Assembly (NCBI RefSeq): GCF_001421885.1
Contig: NZ_LMLH01000012.1
Location: forward strand, 145,543-209,542
Reading direction: 5' to 3'
Source: Pseudomonas sp. Leaf48
GTDB lineage: Bacteria; Pseudomonadota; Gammaproteobacteria; Pseudomonadales; Pseudomonadaceae
Length of the DNA: 64,000 nucleotides
Made by a program: the position numbers and the translations under genes
Notes under the pieces: model-generated
Databases searched by the model: none
The model's input: only the letters and a program-made list of their open reading frames with translations
Told to the model about the DNA's origin: nothing
Part shown: positions 8,220 through 15,856 of the stretch, in pieces
Numbering within the stretch: the first letter of the stretch is position 1
Layout: every line of letters starts with the position of its first letter

Positions 8220-9083
8220 GTGAATGTTGATTTGCACTGCCATAGCACGGCCTCCGACGGCGCCTTGGCGCCTGCGGTACTGGTTGCGCGTGCGTTCGAG
8301 AAAGGCGTGCGAGTCCTGGCCTTGACCGATCACGACACCCTGGAAGGCCTTGCCGAGGCGCGCTGCGCCGCGATCGGGCTGGGGATGCAACTGGTCAACG
8401 GCGTCGAACTGTCCTGCACCTGGGGCGGCGCGACCATCCATGTGCTGGGTTACGGTTTTGACGTCAACGCCGAACCGTTGGTCGAGGCAATCGGCAAATT
8501 GCACGATGGCCGCTGGCTACGGTCGGAAGAGATAAGCCGCAAACTGGCGCTCAAGGGCATGCCGGGTGCGCTCGACGGCGCCCGACAGATCCAGCAGGCG
8601 CTGGGCGACAGTGGAAATGCACCGGCGCGCCCGCACTTCGCCGACTGGATGGTGCGTGAAGGTTTCGTCAAGGATCGCGCCGAAGCGTTCCGCAAATGGC
8701 TGGGTGCCGGCAAACTGGGCGACGTCAAGCAGCACTGGCCGACCCTGGAGGAAACCGTCGAAACCCTGCGCGCGGCGAAAGCCTGGGTCAGCCTGGCGCA
8801 CCCGTGGCATTACGATTTCACTCGCAGCAAGCGTCGCCGCCTGATTGCCGACTATATTCAAGCAGGGGGCCACGCGATCGAAGTGGTCAATGGCCATCAG
8901 CCCGCCGAGCAAGTGGGCAGCCTGGCCATTCTTGCTCGCGAGTTCGGTCTGCTGGTCAGCGCCGGCAGTGATTTTCATGGCCCAGGGGGCTGGTCGGAGA
9001 TCGGTGAATACCGCCCGCTCCCGGAGGATCTGCCACCTTTGTGGTGTCGATTCAAACATGACCCAATTATTGCCGCCGTCTGA
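8220..9083 (+). CDS. trpH: PHP-domain phosphoesterase, RNase AM (TrpH/YciV)
   Basis: 287 residues from the GTG at 8220 (VNVDLHCHSTASDG), the position where family members start; an in-frame TTG at 8202 is a weaker alternative. PHP metal ligands are visible: HCH at residues 6-8, LTDHDT, the Glu in VNGVELSC, LAHPWHYD and SAGSDFHGPGGW near the C-terminus. E. coli YciV/TrpH is RNase AM, a 5'-3' exonuclease acting on short RNAs and in rRNA 5' maturation. It is followed by yciO, scpA, scpB and rluB in the same direction, a conserved order. Confidence 0.9.
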   Translation: MNVDLHCHSTASDGALAPAVLVARAFEKGVRVLALTDHDTLEGLAEARCAAIGLGMQLVNGVELSCTWGGATIHVLGYGFDVNAEPLVEAIGKLHDGRWLRSEEISRKLALKGMPGALDGARQIQQALGDSGNAPARPHFADWMVREGFVKDRAEAFRKWLGAGKLGDVKQHWPTLEETVETLRAAKAWVSLAHPWHYDFTRSKRRRLIADYIQAGGHAIEVVNGHQPAEQVGSLAILAREFGLLVSAGSDFHGPGGWSEIGEYRPLPEDLPPLWCRFKHDPIIAAV

Positions 9084-9096
9084 ACAGGTAGAGAAT

Positions 9097-9726
9097 GTGA
9101 GTCAATTTTTCCAGATTCATCCGGAAAACCCGCAAGCGCGCCTGATCAAACAGGCGGTTGAGATCATCCGCAACGGCGGGGTGGTGATTTATCCCACCGA
9201 CTCTTCCTACGCCATTGGTTGCCAGATCGGCGACAAGAACGCCGTGGATCGCGTGCGCCGTTTGCGCGGGCTGGATGAAAAGCACAACTTCACGCTGATT
9301 TGCAGCGACCTGTCGCAACTGGGGTTGTTCGCCAAGATCGACACCGGCACCTTTCGCTTGCTCAAGGCTCACCTGCCTGGCCCCTACACCTTCATTCTCA
9401 ACGCCACCCGCGAAGTCCCGCGGCTGTTGCTGCACCCGAAAAAACGCACCATCGGCCTGCGGGTGCCAAGCCATCCAATTGCCCTGGCGCTGCTCGAACA
9501 GCTCGGCGAACCGCTGATGAGCGTGACCCTGATCCTGCCCGGTGATAGCGAGCCGCTGACGGACCCGTACGAGATGCGTCAGTTGCTCGAACATCAGGTC
9601 GACCTGATCATCGACGGCGGTTACGGCGGGATCAAGGCGTCCACCGTGATCAACCTCGCCGATGGCGAGCCGGAAGTGATTCGCGTCGGTTGCGGCGACC
9701 CTGCGCCGTTCATGGCCGAGGCCTAG
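9097..9726 (+). CDS. yciO: YciO, Sua5/YrdC/YciO-family protein
   Basis: 209 residues from the GTG at 9097 behind AGGTAGAG, matching the E. coli start (VSQFFQIHPENPQ against MSQFFYIHPDNPQ). An in-frame ATG at 9058 would overlap trpH. The YrdC-like fold is seen in GGVVIYPTDSSYAIGC, the KxR-type substrate motif KKRTIGLRVPSH and LIIDGGYGG. Sua5 and YrdC make L-threonylcarbamoyl-AMP for the t6A tRNA modification; YciO members lack a fully established role, so the specific reaction is uncertain. The stop TAG abuts the scpA ATG. Confidence 0.88.
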   Translation: MSQFFQIHPENPQARLIKQAVEIIRNGGVVIYPTDSSYAIGCQIGDKNAVDRVRRLRGLDEKHNFTLICSDLSQLGLFAKIDTGTFRLLKAHLPGPYTFILNATREVPRLLLHPKKRTIGLRVPSHPIALALLEQLGEPLMSVTLILPGDSEPLTDPYEMRQLLEHQVDLIIDGGYGGIKASTVINLADGEPEVIRVGCGDPAPFMAEA

Positions 9727-10545
9727 ATGTCCGCAGTAGAACCCGTCGACAGTCAGGCCGGAGCCCAGCAAGAGCTGCCCTTCGCCATGGTCTATGGCCA
9801 GGCAGTCCTGGAAATGCCGCTGGACCTGTACATCCCGCCGGATGCGCTGGAGGTGTTTCTCGAAGCCTTCGAAGGCCCGCTGGACTTGCTGCTGTATCTG
9901 ATCCGCAAACAGAACATCAATATCCTCGACATCCCGGTGGCGGAAATCACCCGTCAGTACATGGGCTATGTCGAGCTGATGCAGTCGGTGCGCCTGGAGC
10001 TGGCCGCCGAGTACCTGGTGATGGCCGCGATGCTGGCCGAGATCAAGTCGCGCATGCTGCTGCCCCGGGCCGAAACCGTCGAGGAAGAAGAGGACGACCC
10101 GCGCGCCGAATTGATCCGCCGCTTGCAGGAATACGAGCGCTTCAAGGCCGCTGCCGAAGGCATTGATGGCCTGAGCCGGGTTGGTCGCGACGTGGTGGTG
10201 CCCAAGCTCGATGCCCCCGAAGCCCGGGTGCGCAAGCTGTTGCCGGATGTACGTCTGTCCGAACTGTTGCTGTCCATGGCCGAGGTACTGCGCCGTGGCG
10301 ACATGTTTGAAAGCCATCAGGTCAGCCGCGAGGCACTGTCGACGCGCGAACGCATGAGTGACGTGCTGGAGCGGCTCAAGGGCGGCGGTTTTGTGCCCTT
10401 CGTCGAGCTGTTCACCGCTGAAGAGGGGCGGCTGGGGGTGGTGGTCACCTTCATGGCGGTCCTCGAGCTGGTCAAGGAATCCCTGGTCGAACTGGTGCAG
10501 AATGAGCCGTTCGCGGCGATCCATGTGCGAGCCCGAGCCGAATAA
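9727..10545 (+). CDS. scpA: Segregation and condensation protein A
   Basis: A 272-residue kleisin subunit of the Smc-ScpAB condensin, which bridges the Smc heads during chromosome segregation. Visible features are the N-terminal FEGPLDLLLYLIRKQNINILDIPVAEITRQY helices, the AAEYLVMAAMLAEIKSRMLLP Smc-neck-binding helix (residues about 95-115), an acidic linker (EEEEDDPR), and the C-terminal winged helix ending VELVQNEPFAAIHVRA. It starts immediately after the yciO stop with GAGG as ribosome site and is followed 11 bp later by scpB. A separate smc gene is not in the window; pseudomonads also have MksB/MukB-type condensins. Confidence 0.93.
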   Translation: MSAVEPVDSQAGAQQELPFAMVYGQAVLEMPLDLYIPPDALEVFLEAFEGPLDLLLYLIRKQNINILDIPVAEITRQYMGYVELMQSVRLELAAEYLVMAAMLAEIKSRMLLPRAETVEEEEDDPRAELIRRLQEYERFKAAAEGIDGLSRVGRDVVVPKLDAPEARVRKLLPDVRLSELLLSMAEVLRRGDMFESHQVSREALSTRERMSDVLERLKGGGFVPFVELFTAEEGRLGVVVTFMAVLELVKESLVELVQNEPFAAIHVRARAE

Positions 10546-10556
10546 CGAGTTGAATC

Positions 10557-11534
10557 ATGAACCTGACTGAACCCCGCGAGCTGGCGCCATTGCTTGAAGC
10601 CTTTCTGTTGGCCTCGGGAAAGCCGCAATCCCTGGAAAGCCTGTTCGAACTCTTCGAAGAAGGCGAACGGCCGGAGCCGCCGGTTTTCAAGAAGGCCCTG
10701 ACGATTCTGGCCAAGTCCTGCGATGGCCGCGCTTTTGAACTCAAGGAGGTGGCCTCGGGTTATCGCCTGCAGATTCGCGAGAAGTTTTCACCCTGGGTCG
10801 GACGCCTGTGGGAGGAGCGCCCGCAGCGATATTCGCGCGCCATGCTCGAAACCATGGCCCTGATTGCCTATCGCCAACCGATCACCCGGGGCGAGATCGA
10901 AGACGTGCGCGGTGTGGCGGTCAACAGCAACATCGTCAAAACCCTGATGGAGCGCGAATGGATCCGCATCGTCGGCTACCGCGATGTGCCCGGCAAACCG
11001 GCGATGTTTGCCACCACCAAGGCGTTTCTCGATCACTTCAACCTGAAAAACCTCGACGATCTGCCGCCGCTGGCCGAACTGCGCGAGTTGGAGCCTGATC
11101 CGGTGCTCGATTTCGACGACGCGCCGGTGCCGGCAGCGCTGCAAGAATTGGCGGACGCCAGCGCCGAACCGGAAGAGCCCAAGGAAGAAACCAGTTTCCA
11201 TACGCTGTTGCTGGAACTGGACAGCATGGAGGAGGGGATCAAGACCGATTTCGATGATTTGTTGCGTGATGGGGTGGAGTCCGGAGCGGATTCGGAGCGT
11301 GCTGATATTCAGCCGGAAGCCGGGGTTGCGCCAATCGAGGCCGAGCCGGAACTTGAAAACGAGCCAGAGCCAGAGCCAGAAGACGACATCCTTGGCGTGG
11401 CCGAGGCCCGAGAAAAACTGCTCGCTGCTGTTGCTGCTCTTGAACAGCCCAAACCAGAGCTAAGCGATGAAGAGGCTGAAGCCCTGGCACTCGCCGAAGC
11501 CATCGAAGCCGAACGCCGCCAGTTCGAAGACTGA
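10557..11534 (+). CDS. scpB: Segregation and condensation protein B with long acidic tail
   Basis: 325 residues. ScpB dimers bind the ScpA linker in the Smc complex. Residues about 1-170 are the two winged helices (PLLEAFLLASGKPQSLESLF; LETMALIAYRQPITRGEIEDVRGV; GYRDVPGKPAMFATT). From about residue 185 a pseudomonad-type acidic extension follows, rich in Glu and Pro (a run of PEPEPED around residue 270) and predicted to be disordered. The core is family length; the tail makes it about 1.6 times the size of Bacillus ScpB. It is the last gene before a REP pair, with rluB beyond. Confidence 0.93.
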   Translation: MNLTEPRELAPLLEAFLLASGKPQSLESLFELFEEGERPEPPVFKKALTILAKSCDGRAFELKEVASGYRLQIREKFSPWVGRLWEERPQRYSRAMLETMALIAYRQPITRGEIEDVRGVAVNSNIVKTLMEREWIRIVGYRDVPGKPAMFATTKAFLDHFNLKNLDDLPPLAELRELEPDPVLDFDDAPVPAALQELADASAEPEEPKEETSFHTLLLELDSMEEGIKTDFDDLLRDGVESGADSERADIQPEAGVAPIEAEPELENEPEPEPEDDILGVAEAREKLLAAVAALEQPKPELSDEEAEALALAEAIEAERRQFED

Positions 11535-11560
11535 TTGCAATGTTTGCGGCTTAGAAGATC

Positions 11561-11655
11561 CCTGTGGGAGCGGGCTTGCTCGCGAATGCGGTGGGTCAGT
11601 CAGCGACGATGGCGACTGGCACGGCCTCTTCGCGAGCAAGCCCGCACCCAGGGGA
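11561..11655. repeat. REP palindrome pair (REPIN), right arm degenerate
   Basis: The left arm carries the full core (CCTGTGGGAGCGGGCTTGCT). The right arm reads CGAGCAAGCCCGCACCCAGG, with CGCACCC in place of CGCTCCC. It lies between scpB and rluB. The mutated arm suggests an ageing copy. Confidence 0.88.
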
Positions 11656-11819
11656 TGTGATTGGCCATCACGATCACCGGTCGGCGGAAAAACCGTTAAG
11701 TCCCGTTTGATCAACTAGTCTCTGATGCGCAAACGCCCGCATGAGCGTATGATTCGCGACCCTTCGGCGATCCCTTCGCCCAAGTACCCAGTTTTCAGAC
11801 CACACCGGGAGGTGCCCAG

Positions 11820-13031
11820 ATGAGTATCAACGACCAGAAAGACGACCAGGAAATCGGCCCAGCAGGCGAAAAGCTGCAGAAAGTCCTCGCCCGTATCGGC
11901 GTCGGCTCGCGCCGTGACGTGGAAGCCTGGATCAGCCACGGCCGCATCAAGGTCAACGGCAAAGACGCCACCCTTGGCCAGCGCGTCGACATGCACGACG
12001 CCATCACCATCGATGGCAAGGTGATCAAGCGCGAAGAGGCTGCCGAGTCGGTGCGCCGCGTGATCATGTACAACAAGCCCGACGGCGAAATCTGCACCCG
12101 CGTCGACCCGGAAGGCCGCCCGACCGTGTTCGACAAGATGCCAAAGCCGAAAGAAGGCCGCTGGATCAACATCGGTCGCCTCGACATCAACACCACCGGT
12201 CTGCTGATGTTCACCACCGACGGTGAACTGGCCAACCGCCTGATGCACCCTTCCTACGAAATGGACCGTGAATACGCGGTACGTGTGCGTGGCGAAGTCG
12301 ATGACGAGATGATCGAGCGCCTCAAAGCCGGCGTGGTCCTCGAAGACGGCCCGGCCAAGTTCACCGACATCAAGCAGGCGCCAGGTGGTGAAGGTTTCAA
12401 CCACTGGTATCACTGCGTGGTGATGGAAGGTCGTAACCGCGAAGTTCGTCGCCTGTGGGAATCCCAGGGCCTGGTGGTCAGCCGCCTGAAGCGCGTGCGT
12501 TTCGGCCCGGTGTTCCTCAACTCCGACCTGCCGATGGGCCGCTGGCGCGAAATGAGCCAGTACGAAGTCGACATTCTGAGTGCCGAGGTCGGCCTGACGC
12601 CGGTCGCGATGCCGCAGATGAACGCCAAGAGCAAAGACAAGCTTGACCGGATGCAGCGCAAGTCGTCGCGTCCAATGGCCAAGACCGAGCGCGTGCGCAC
12701 CCTGCGTCCGGCTGCCGGCGCTCCTGCCGCGCCACGTGCAAACCGTGAGCCGCAGATCGAAGGCGAGCGCCCGGGTCGCAAGCCAGCGGCCCGTCAAGAC
12801 GGTGAGCGCGGCCCGCGTACGCCGCGTCCGGCCAATGGCCGTACCGAGCGTGGTGAAGGTCGTGGCACGCCAGTGGCGGATCGTCCAGCCGACACCAAGC
12901 GTCCGGCCAAGCCTGCGCCGAAGCGTCCGGGGATCAAGCTGGTCGACGGTGACAAGCCGTCGGGCAGCCGTCGTGGCGCACCGGCAGGTTCCGGCCAGCG
13001 TCCGGGCTTTGGTCGTCGCAAGCCAGAGTAA
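11820..13031 (+). CDS. rluB: 23S rRNA pseudouridine(2605) synthase RluB
   Basis: 403 residues. RluB converts U2605 of 23S rRNA to pseudouridine. An S4 RNA-binding domain (residues about 17-70, KLQKVLARIGVGSRRDVEAWI) is followed by the RsuA-family catalytic domain. Catalytic Asp122 is in GRLDINTTGLLMFTTDG, and the KRVRFGPV motif lies near residue 225. Residues from about 265 form a long low-complexity basic tail (RP, PA, KPA repeats) that is probably disordered and binds RNA; E. coli RluB also has a basic tail but a shorter one. The ATG at 11820 follows a GGGAGG site. A strong terminator follows. Confidence 0.93.
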   Translation: MSINDQKDDQEIGPAGEKLQKVLARIGVGSRRDVEAWISHGRIKVNGKDATLGQRVDMHDAITIDGKVIKREEAAESVRRVIMYNKPDGEICTRVDPEGRPTVFDKMPKPKEGRWINIGRLDINTTGLLMFTTDGELANRLMHPSYEMDREYAVRVRGEVDDEMIERLKAGVVLEDGPAKFTDIKQAPGGEGFNHWYHCVVMEGRNREVRRLWESQGLVVSRLKRVRFGPVFLNSDLPMGRWREMSQYEVDILSAEVGLTPVAMPQMNAKSKDKLDRMQRKSSRPMAKTERVRTLRPAAGAPAAPRANREPQIEGERPGRKPAARQDGERGPRTPRPANGRTERGEGRGTPVADRPADTKRPAKPAPKRPGIKLVDGDKPSGSRRGAPAGSGQRPGFGRRKPE

Positions 13032-13049
13032 TCGGTAAGCGCTTGATGA

Positions 13050-13081
13050 AAAACGCCAACCTTCGGGTTGGCGTTTTTTTT
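13050..13081 (+). terminator. Rho-independent terminator of rluB
   Basis: A 10-bp perfect stem AACGCCAACC / GGTTGGCGTT closed by the stable TTCG tetraloop, with the 3' arm running into eight T residues. It lies 19 bp after the rluB stop. Confidence 0.92.
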
Positions 13082-13111
13082 GGGCTGGTTTTAGTCCGGT
13101 AGTGTTTTTGA

Positions 13112-13206
13112 GGGCGCCTTCGCGAGCAAGCCCGCTCCCACAGTGGATCGCATTTATCCGTGCCGACCAGGTCTCCGGTGGGAGCGGGCTTGCTCGCGAA
13201 AGCGCC
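13112..13206. repeat. REP palindrome pair (REPIN), opposite orientation
   Basis: The arms are reversed relative to most copies: CTTCGCGAGCAAGCCCGCTC comes first and GGTGGGAGCGGGCTTGCTCG second, with about 45 bp between. It sits between the rluB terminator and the aroP control region. Confidence 0.88.
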
Positions 13207-13252
13207 AGTCGCAGCACCAGAGATCCTGAAGTGGAAAGCCAAAATTACATAC

Positions 13253-13331
13253 TGTAAATAATTCATGACGAAATTCACTGATTAACCCCATGAATTCGCC
13301 GACCACTCAATACTGTAAGAAAACTCTTACG
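13253..13331. promoter_or_regulatory. Two TyrR/PhhR-like boxes upstream of the aroP leader
   Basis: The published TyrR-type box is TGTAAA-N6-TTTACA. At 13314-13331 the sequence reads TGTAAG-AAAACT-CTTACG, a good match in the TGTAA-N8-TTAC core. At 13253-13270 a weaker copy reads TGTAAA-TAATTC-ATGACG. The two box starts are 61 bp apart, about six helical turns. phhR and phhA, with a matching box at 20413, are in the same window. The sites are read directly; binding by PhhR is inferred. Confidence 0.55.
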
Positions 13332-13445
13332 CTTCATTGTCTTGCGTCCATCTCCCGCCGCTCTAACCCGCTTGTTTCCCCGCTCCATGCAAGGTGTCAT
13401 GCGCGTCATGCCTGTCGTGCAGGTGCATAACAAAAAGGAGGCGCA

Positions 13446-13580
13446 ATGAACGCCGTTACCTATCTAAATCTCTCTTCGGGGCGCGTGTTTTCTGGCGTCG
13501 CCGTCCATGATCCGCAAGGGTCAGACTCAGTTTTTGCAGCCGCCCGAGCCTCTCGTGGCGGACACAGGCAATCCCGGTAA
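13446..13580 (+). CDS. 44-codon leader ORF upstream of aroP
   Basis: An ATG at 13446 follows an ideal ribosome site (AAGGAGG, 4 bp spacing) and opens 44 codons (MNAVTYLNLSSGRVFSGVAV...) ending in TAA at 13578. It lies about 115 bp after the strong PhhR-like box and 218 bp before aroP. The peptide has no signal or membrane segment, contains one Tyr and two Phe, and its C-terminus is Arg/Ser rich. I do not recognise it. It may be a translated regulatory leader rather than a functional protein. A downstream CCTCCT and GCACCTGC could pair with its ribosome site and the bases just upstream. Confidence 0.5.
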   Translation: MNAVTYLNLSSGRVFSGVAVHDPQGSDSVFAAARASRGGHRQSR

Positions 13581-13759
13581 CAGATACGCTGATCCAGCGG
13601 CTCTGGCAGCAGGGGGTTACCGGTGTACAATGCGCCGCGTTTTACCTGTGACCTCCTGCGCACCTGCGCAAACATCGAGGCTATCCGCCTTTTTCACTCC
13701 GTCGCGTCACGAGCGCGTCGGGTTCGATTTCGTCACAGATAAAAACAAACAGGTGACGC

Positions 13760-13798
13760 ATGACCGTTGTAAATACGTTGAACGTGAGGCCCCTTTAA
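13760..13798 (+). CDS. 12-codon mini-ORF overlapping the aroP start
   Basis: ATG at 13760 behind AGGTG opens a 12-residue peptide (MTVVNTLNVRPL) whose TAA stop shares its last base with the aroP ATG (TAATG at 13796-13800). This arrangement would allow ribosomes ending the mini-ORF to restart at aroP, although aroP also has its own GAGG site within the mini-ORF. Too short to judge as a protein; probably a coupling or leader element. Confidence 0.35.
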   Translation: MTVVNTLNVRPL

Positions 13799-15219
13799 TG
13801 ACTGGCCAAAACTCGCAATCAGGTGAGCTGAAACGCGGCCTGAAAAATCGCCACATTCAATTGATCGCCCTCGGTGGCGCGATCGGTACCGGCCTGTTCC
13901 TCGGCTCGGCCGGGGTACTGAAATCCGCCGGCCCGTCGATGATCCTCGGCTACGCCATCTGCGGCTTCATCGCCTTCCTGATCATGCGCCAGCTGGGCGA
14001 AATGATCGTCGAAGATCCGGTGGCCGGTTCCTTCAGCCACTTCGCGCACAAGTACTGGGGCGGTTTCGCCGGCTTCCTGTCGGGCTGGAACTGCTGGATT
14101 CTGTACATTCTGGTGGGCATGTCCGAACTGACCGCGGTCGGCAAATACATCCATTACTGGGCGCCGGATATCCCGACCTGGGCCTCCGCAGCGGCTTTCT
14201 TCGTGCTGATCAACTTGGTCAACCTGGCGAACGTCAAAGTCTTTGGCGAGGCCGAGTTCTGGTTCGCGATCATCAAGGTCGTGGCGATCGTCGGCATGAT
14301 TGCACTGGGCAGCTACCTGCTGGTCAGCGGCAATGGCGGCCCGCAGGCAGCGGTCAGCAACCTTTGGTCCCACGGTGGTTTCTTCCCCAACGGTGTCTCG
14401 GGGCTGGTGATGGCCATGGCTTTCATCATGTTTTCCTTTGGTGGCCTGGAAATGCTCGGTTTCACCGCTGCCGAAGCTGACAAGCCGAAAACCGTGATCC
14501 CCAAAGCCATCAACCAGGTGATCTACCGGATTCTGATTTTCTACATCGGTGCCCTGGTCATCCTGCTGTCGTTGACCCCGTGGGACAGCTTGCTGGCCAC
14601 CCTGAACGCCTCCGGTGATTCCTATAGCGGCAGCCCGTTCGTGCAAGTGTTCTCGATGCTGGGCAGCAACACCGCCGCGCACATCCTCAACTTCGTGGTC
14701 CTGACCGCTGCCTTGTCGGTGTACAACAGCGGCACCTACTGCAACAGCCGGATGCTCCTGGGCATGGCCGAGCAGGGCGACGCGCCGAAAGCGTTGGCGA
14801 AGATCGACAAGCGCGGCGTGCCGGTGCGTTCGATCCTGGCCTCGGCTGCCGTGACCCTGATCGCGGTGTTGCTGAACTACCTGATCCCGCACAGCGCGCT
14901 GGAACTGTTGATGTCGCTGGTGGTGGCTACCCTGGTGATCAACTGGGCGATGATCAGCTACTCGCACTTCAAGTTCCGCCAGCACATGAACAAGACCAAA
15001 CAGACGCCGCTGTTCAAGGCCCTGTGGTACCCGTACGGCAACTACGTCTGCCTGGTGTTCGTGTTGTTCATCCTTGGCGTGATGCTGCTGATTCCGGGGA
15101 TCCAGACATCGGTGTACGCGATTCCGGTGTGGCTGGTATTCATGTGGGTCTGCTACTGGTTCAAGAACAAGCGCAGTGCAGAGCGTGCGTTGCAGACTTC
15201 GGCTGCCATCGCCAAGTAA
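13798..15219 (+). CDS. aroP: Aromatic amino acid permease (AroP-type, APC superfamily)
   Basis: 473 residues from the ATG at 13798 (MTGQNSQSGELKRGLKNRHI). An open frame reaches back to 13507 but that part is the leader. It is an amino acid/proton symporter of the APC superfamily with about 12 membrane helices. Signatures are LKNRHIQLIALGGAIGTGLF, GEMIVEDPVAGSFSHFA, the FSFGGLEMLGFTAAEADKP loop and VYNSGTYCNSRMLLG, all close to E. coli AroP (Phe, Tyr, Trp uptake); related GABA or D-Ala/Gly permeases differ at several of these places. PhhR-like boxes upstream fit an aromatic substrate. The specific substrate remains inference. Confidence 0.82.
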   Translation: MTGQNSQSGELKRGLKNRHIQLIALGGAIGTGLFLGSAGVLKSAGPSMILGYAICGFIAFLIMRQLGEMIVEDPVAGSFSHFAHKYWGGFAGFLSGWNCWILYILVGMSELTAVGKYIHYWAPDIPTWASAAAFFVLINLVNLANVKVFGEAEFWFAIIKVVAIVGMIALGSYLLVSGNGGPQAAVSNLWSHGGFFPNGVSGLVMAMAFIMFSFGGLEMLGFTAAEADKPKTVIPKAINQVIYRILIFYIGALVILLSLTPWDSLLATLNASGDSYSGSPFVQVFSMLGSNTAAHILNFVVLTAALSVYNSGTYCNSRMLLGMAEQGDAPKALAKIDKRGVPVRSILASAAVTLIAVLLNYLIPHSALELLMSLVVATLVINWAMISYSHFKFRQHMNKTKQTPLFKALWYPYGNYVCLVFVLFILGVMLLIPGIQTSVYAIPVWLVFMWVCYWFKNKRSAERALQTSAAIAK

Positions 15220-15235
15220 CGCTTGATGCATAAAC

Positions 15236-15264
15236 GACAAACCCGGCCATGTGCCGGGTTTGTC
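15236..15264 (+). terminator. Terminator hairpin after aroP
   Basis: A perfect 12-bp stem GACAAACCCGGC / GCCGGGTTTGTC with a 5-nt loop, beginning 17 bp after the aroP stop. Only a short ATTT follows, so termination may be partial. Confidence 0.75.
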
Positions 15265-15287
15265 ATTTATGGGATACATGCATAACC

Positions 15288-15379
15288 CTGTGGCAGCGGG
15301 CTTGCTCGCGAAAGCGGTTTAACCCCCAGCGTTCAAGTCGACTGACACTCTGCATTCGCGAGCAAGCCCGCTCCCACAT
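15288..15379. repeat. REP palindrome pair (REPIN)
   Basis: The left arm reads TGTGGCAGCGGGCTTGCTCG (one change, GGCAGC for GGGAGC) and the right arm CGAGCAAGCCCGCTCCCACA. It lies between aroP and arfB. Confidence 0.88.
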
Positions 15380-15442
15380 CGGTCTGCATCAACGTTAGGC
15401 CATTCGCGGTATCCTGCACGCTCTGAATACGGACGCTTTTCC

Positions 15443-15856
15443 ATGCTGGTGATTTCCAACAACGTGCATCTGCCCGATGCCGAGATCGAGTTGACCGCCA
15501 TTCGCGCCCAGGGCGCCGGTGGGCAGAACGTCAACAAGGTCTCCAGCGCCGTGCACCTGCGTTTCGATATTCCGGCCTCGTCCTTGCCCGAGTTCTACAA
15601 GGAGCGCCTGCTGGCGCTGCGTGACAGTCGCATCACCAGCGAAGGGGTGCTGATCATCAAGGCCCAGCAATATCGGACCCAGGAGCAGAACCGGGCCGAT
15701 GCCCTGGAGCGGCTGACCGAGCTGATTCTCAGCGCCACCAAGGTCGAGAAAAAACGCCGTCCGACCAAGCCGACCCTCGGCTCGAAGACCCGCAGGCTCG
15801 AATCCAAGAGCAAGCGCGGCAATATCAAGGCCGGGCGCGGCAAGGTCGACTTCTAG
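15443..15856 (+). CDS. arfB: Alternative ribosome-rescue factor ArfB
   Basis: 137 residues, formerly YaeJ. It enters stalled ribosomes with an empty mRNA channel and hydrolyses the peptidyl-tRNA. The catalytic GGQ is at residues 26-28 in [23 protein letters not shown], the class I release-factor domain 3 motif. A basic unstructured tail (from about residue 103: [24 protein letters not shown]...) would occupy the mRNA tunnel as in E. coli. The length is standard. Its stop codon and that of the convergent MFS gene share the palindrome CTAG. Confidence 0.93.
   Translation: MLVISNNVHLPDAEIELTAIRAQGAGGQNVNKVSSAVHLRFDIPASSLPEFYKERLLALRDSRITSEGVLIIKAQQYRTQEQNRADALERLTELILSATKVEKKRRPTKPTLGSKTRRLESKSKRGNIKAGRGKVDF

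Noticed and set aside
9067..10524. 485-codon minus-strand open frame
   Set aside because: Covers yciO and scpA on the other strand; no ribosome site and no family features.
12643..13038. Plus-strand frame overlapping the rluB tail
   Set aside because: The rluB frame continues through the basic tail with normal codon use; the other frame has no start signal.
13819..15279. 486-codon minus-strand open frame
   Set aside because: Antisense to aroP; His/Gln/Arg-rich and without domains.
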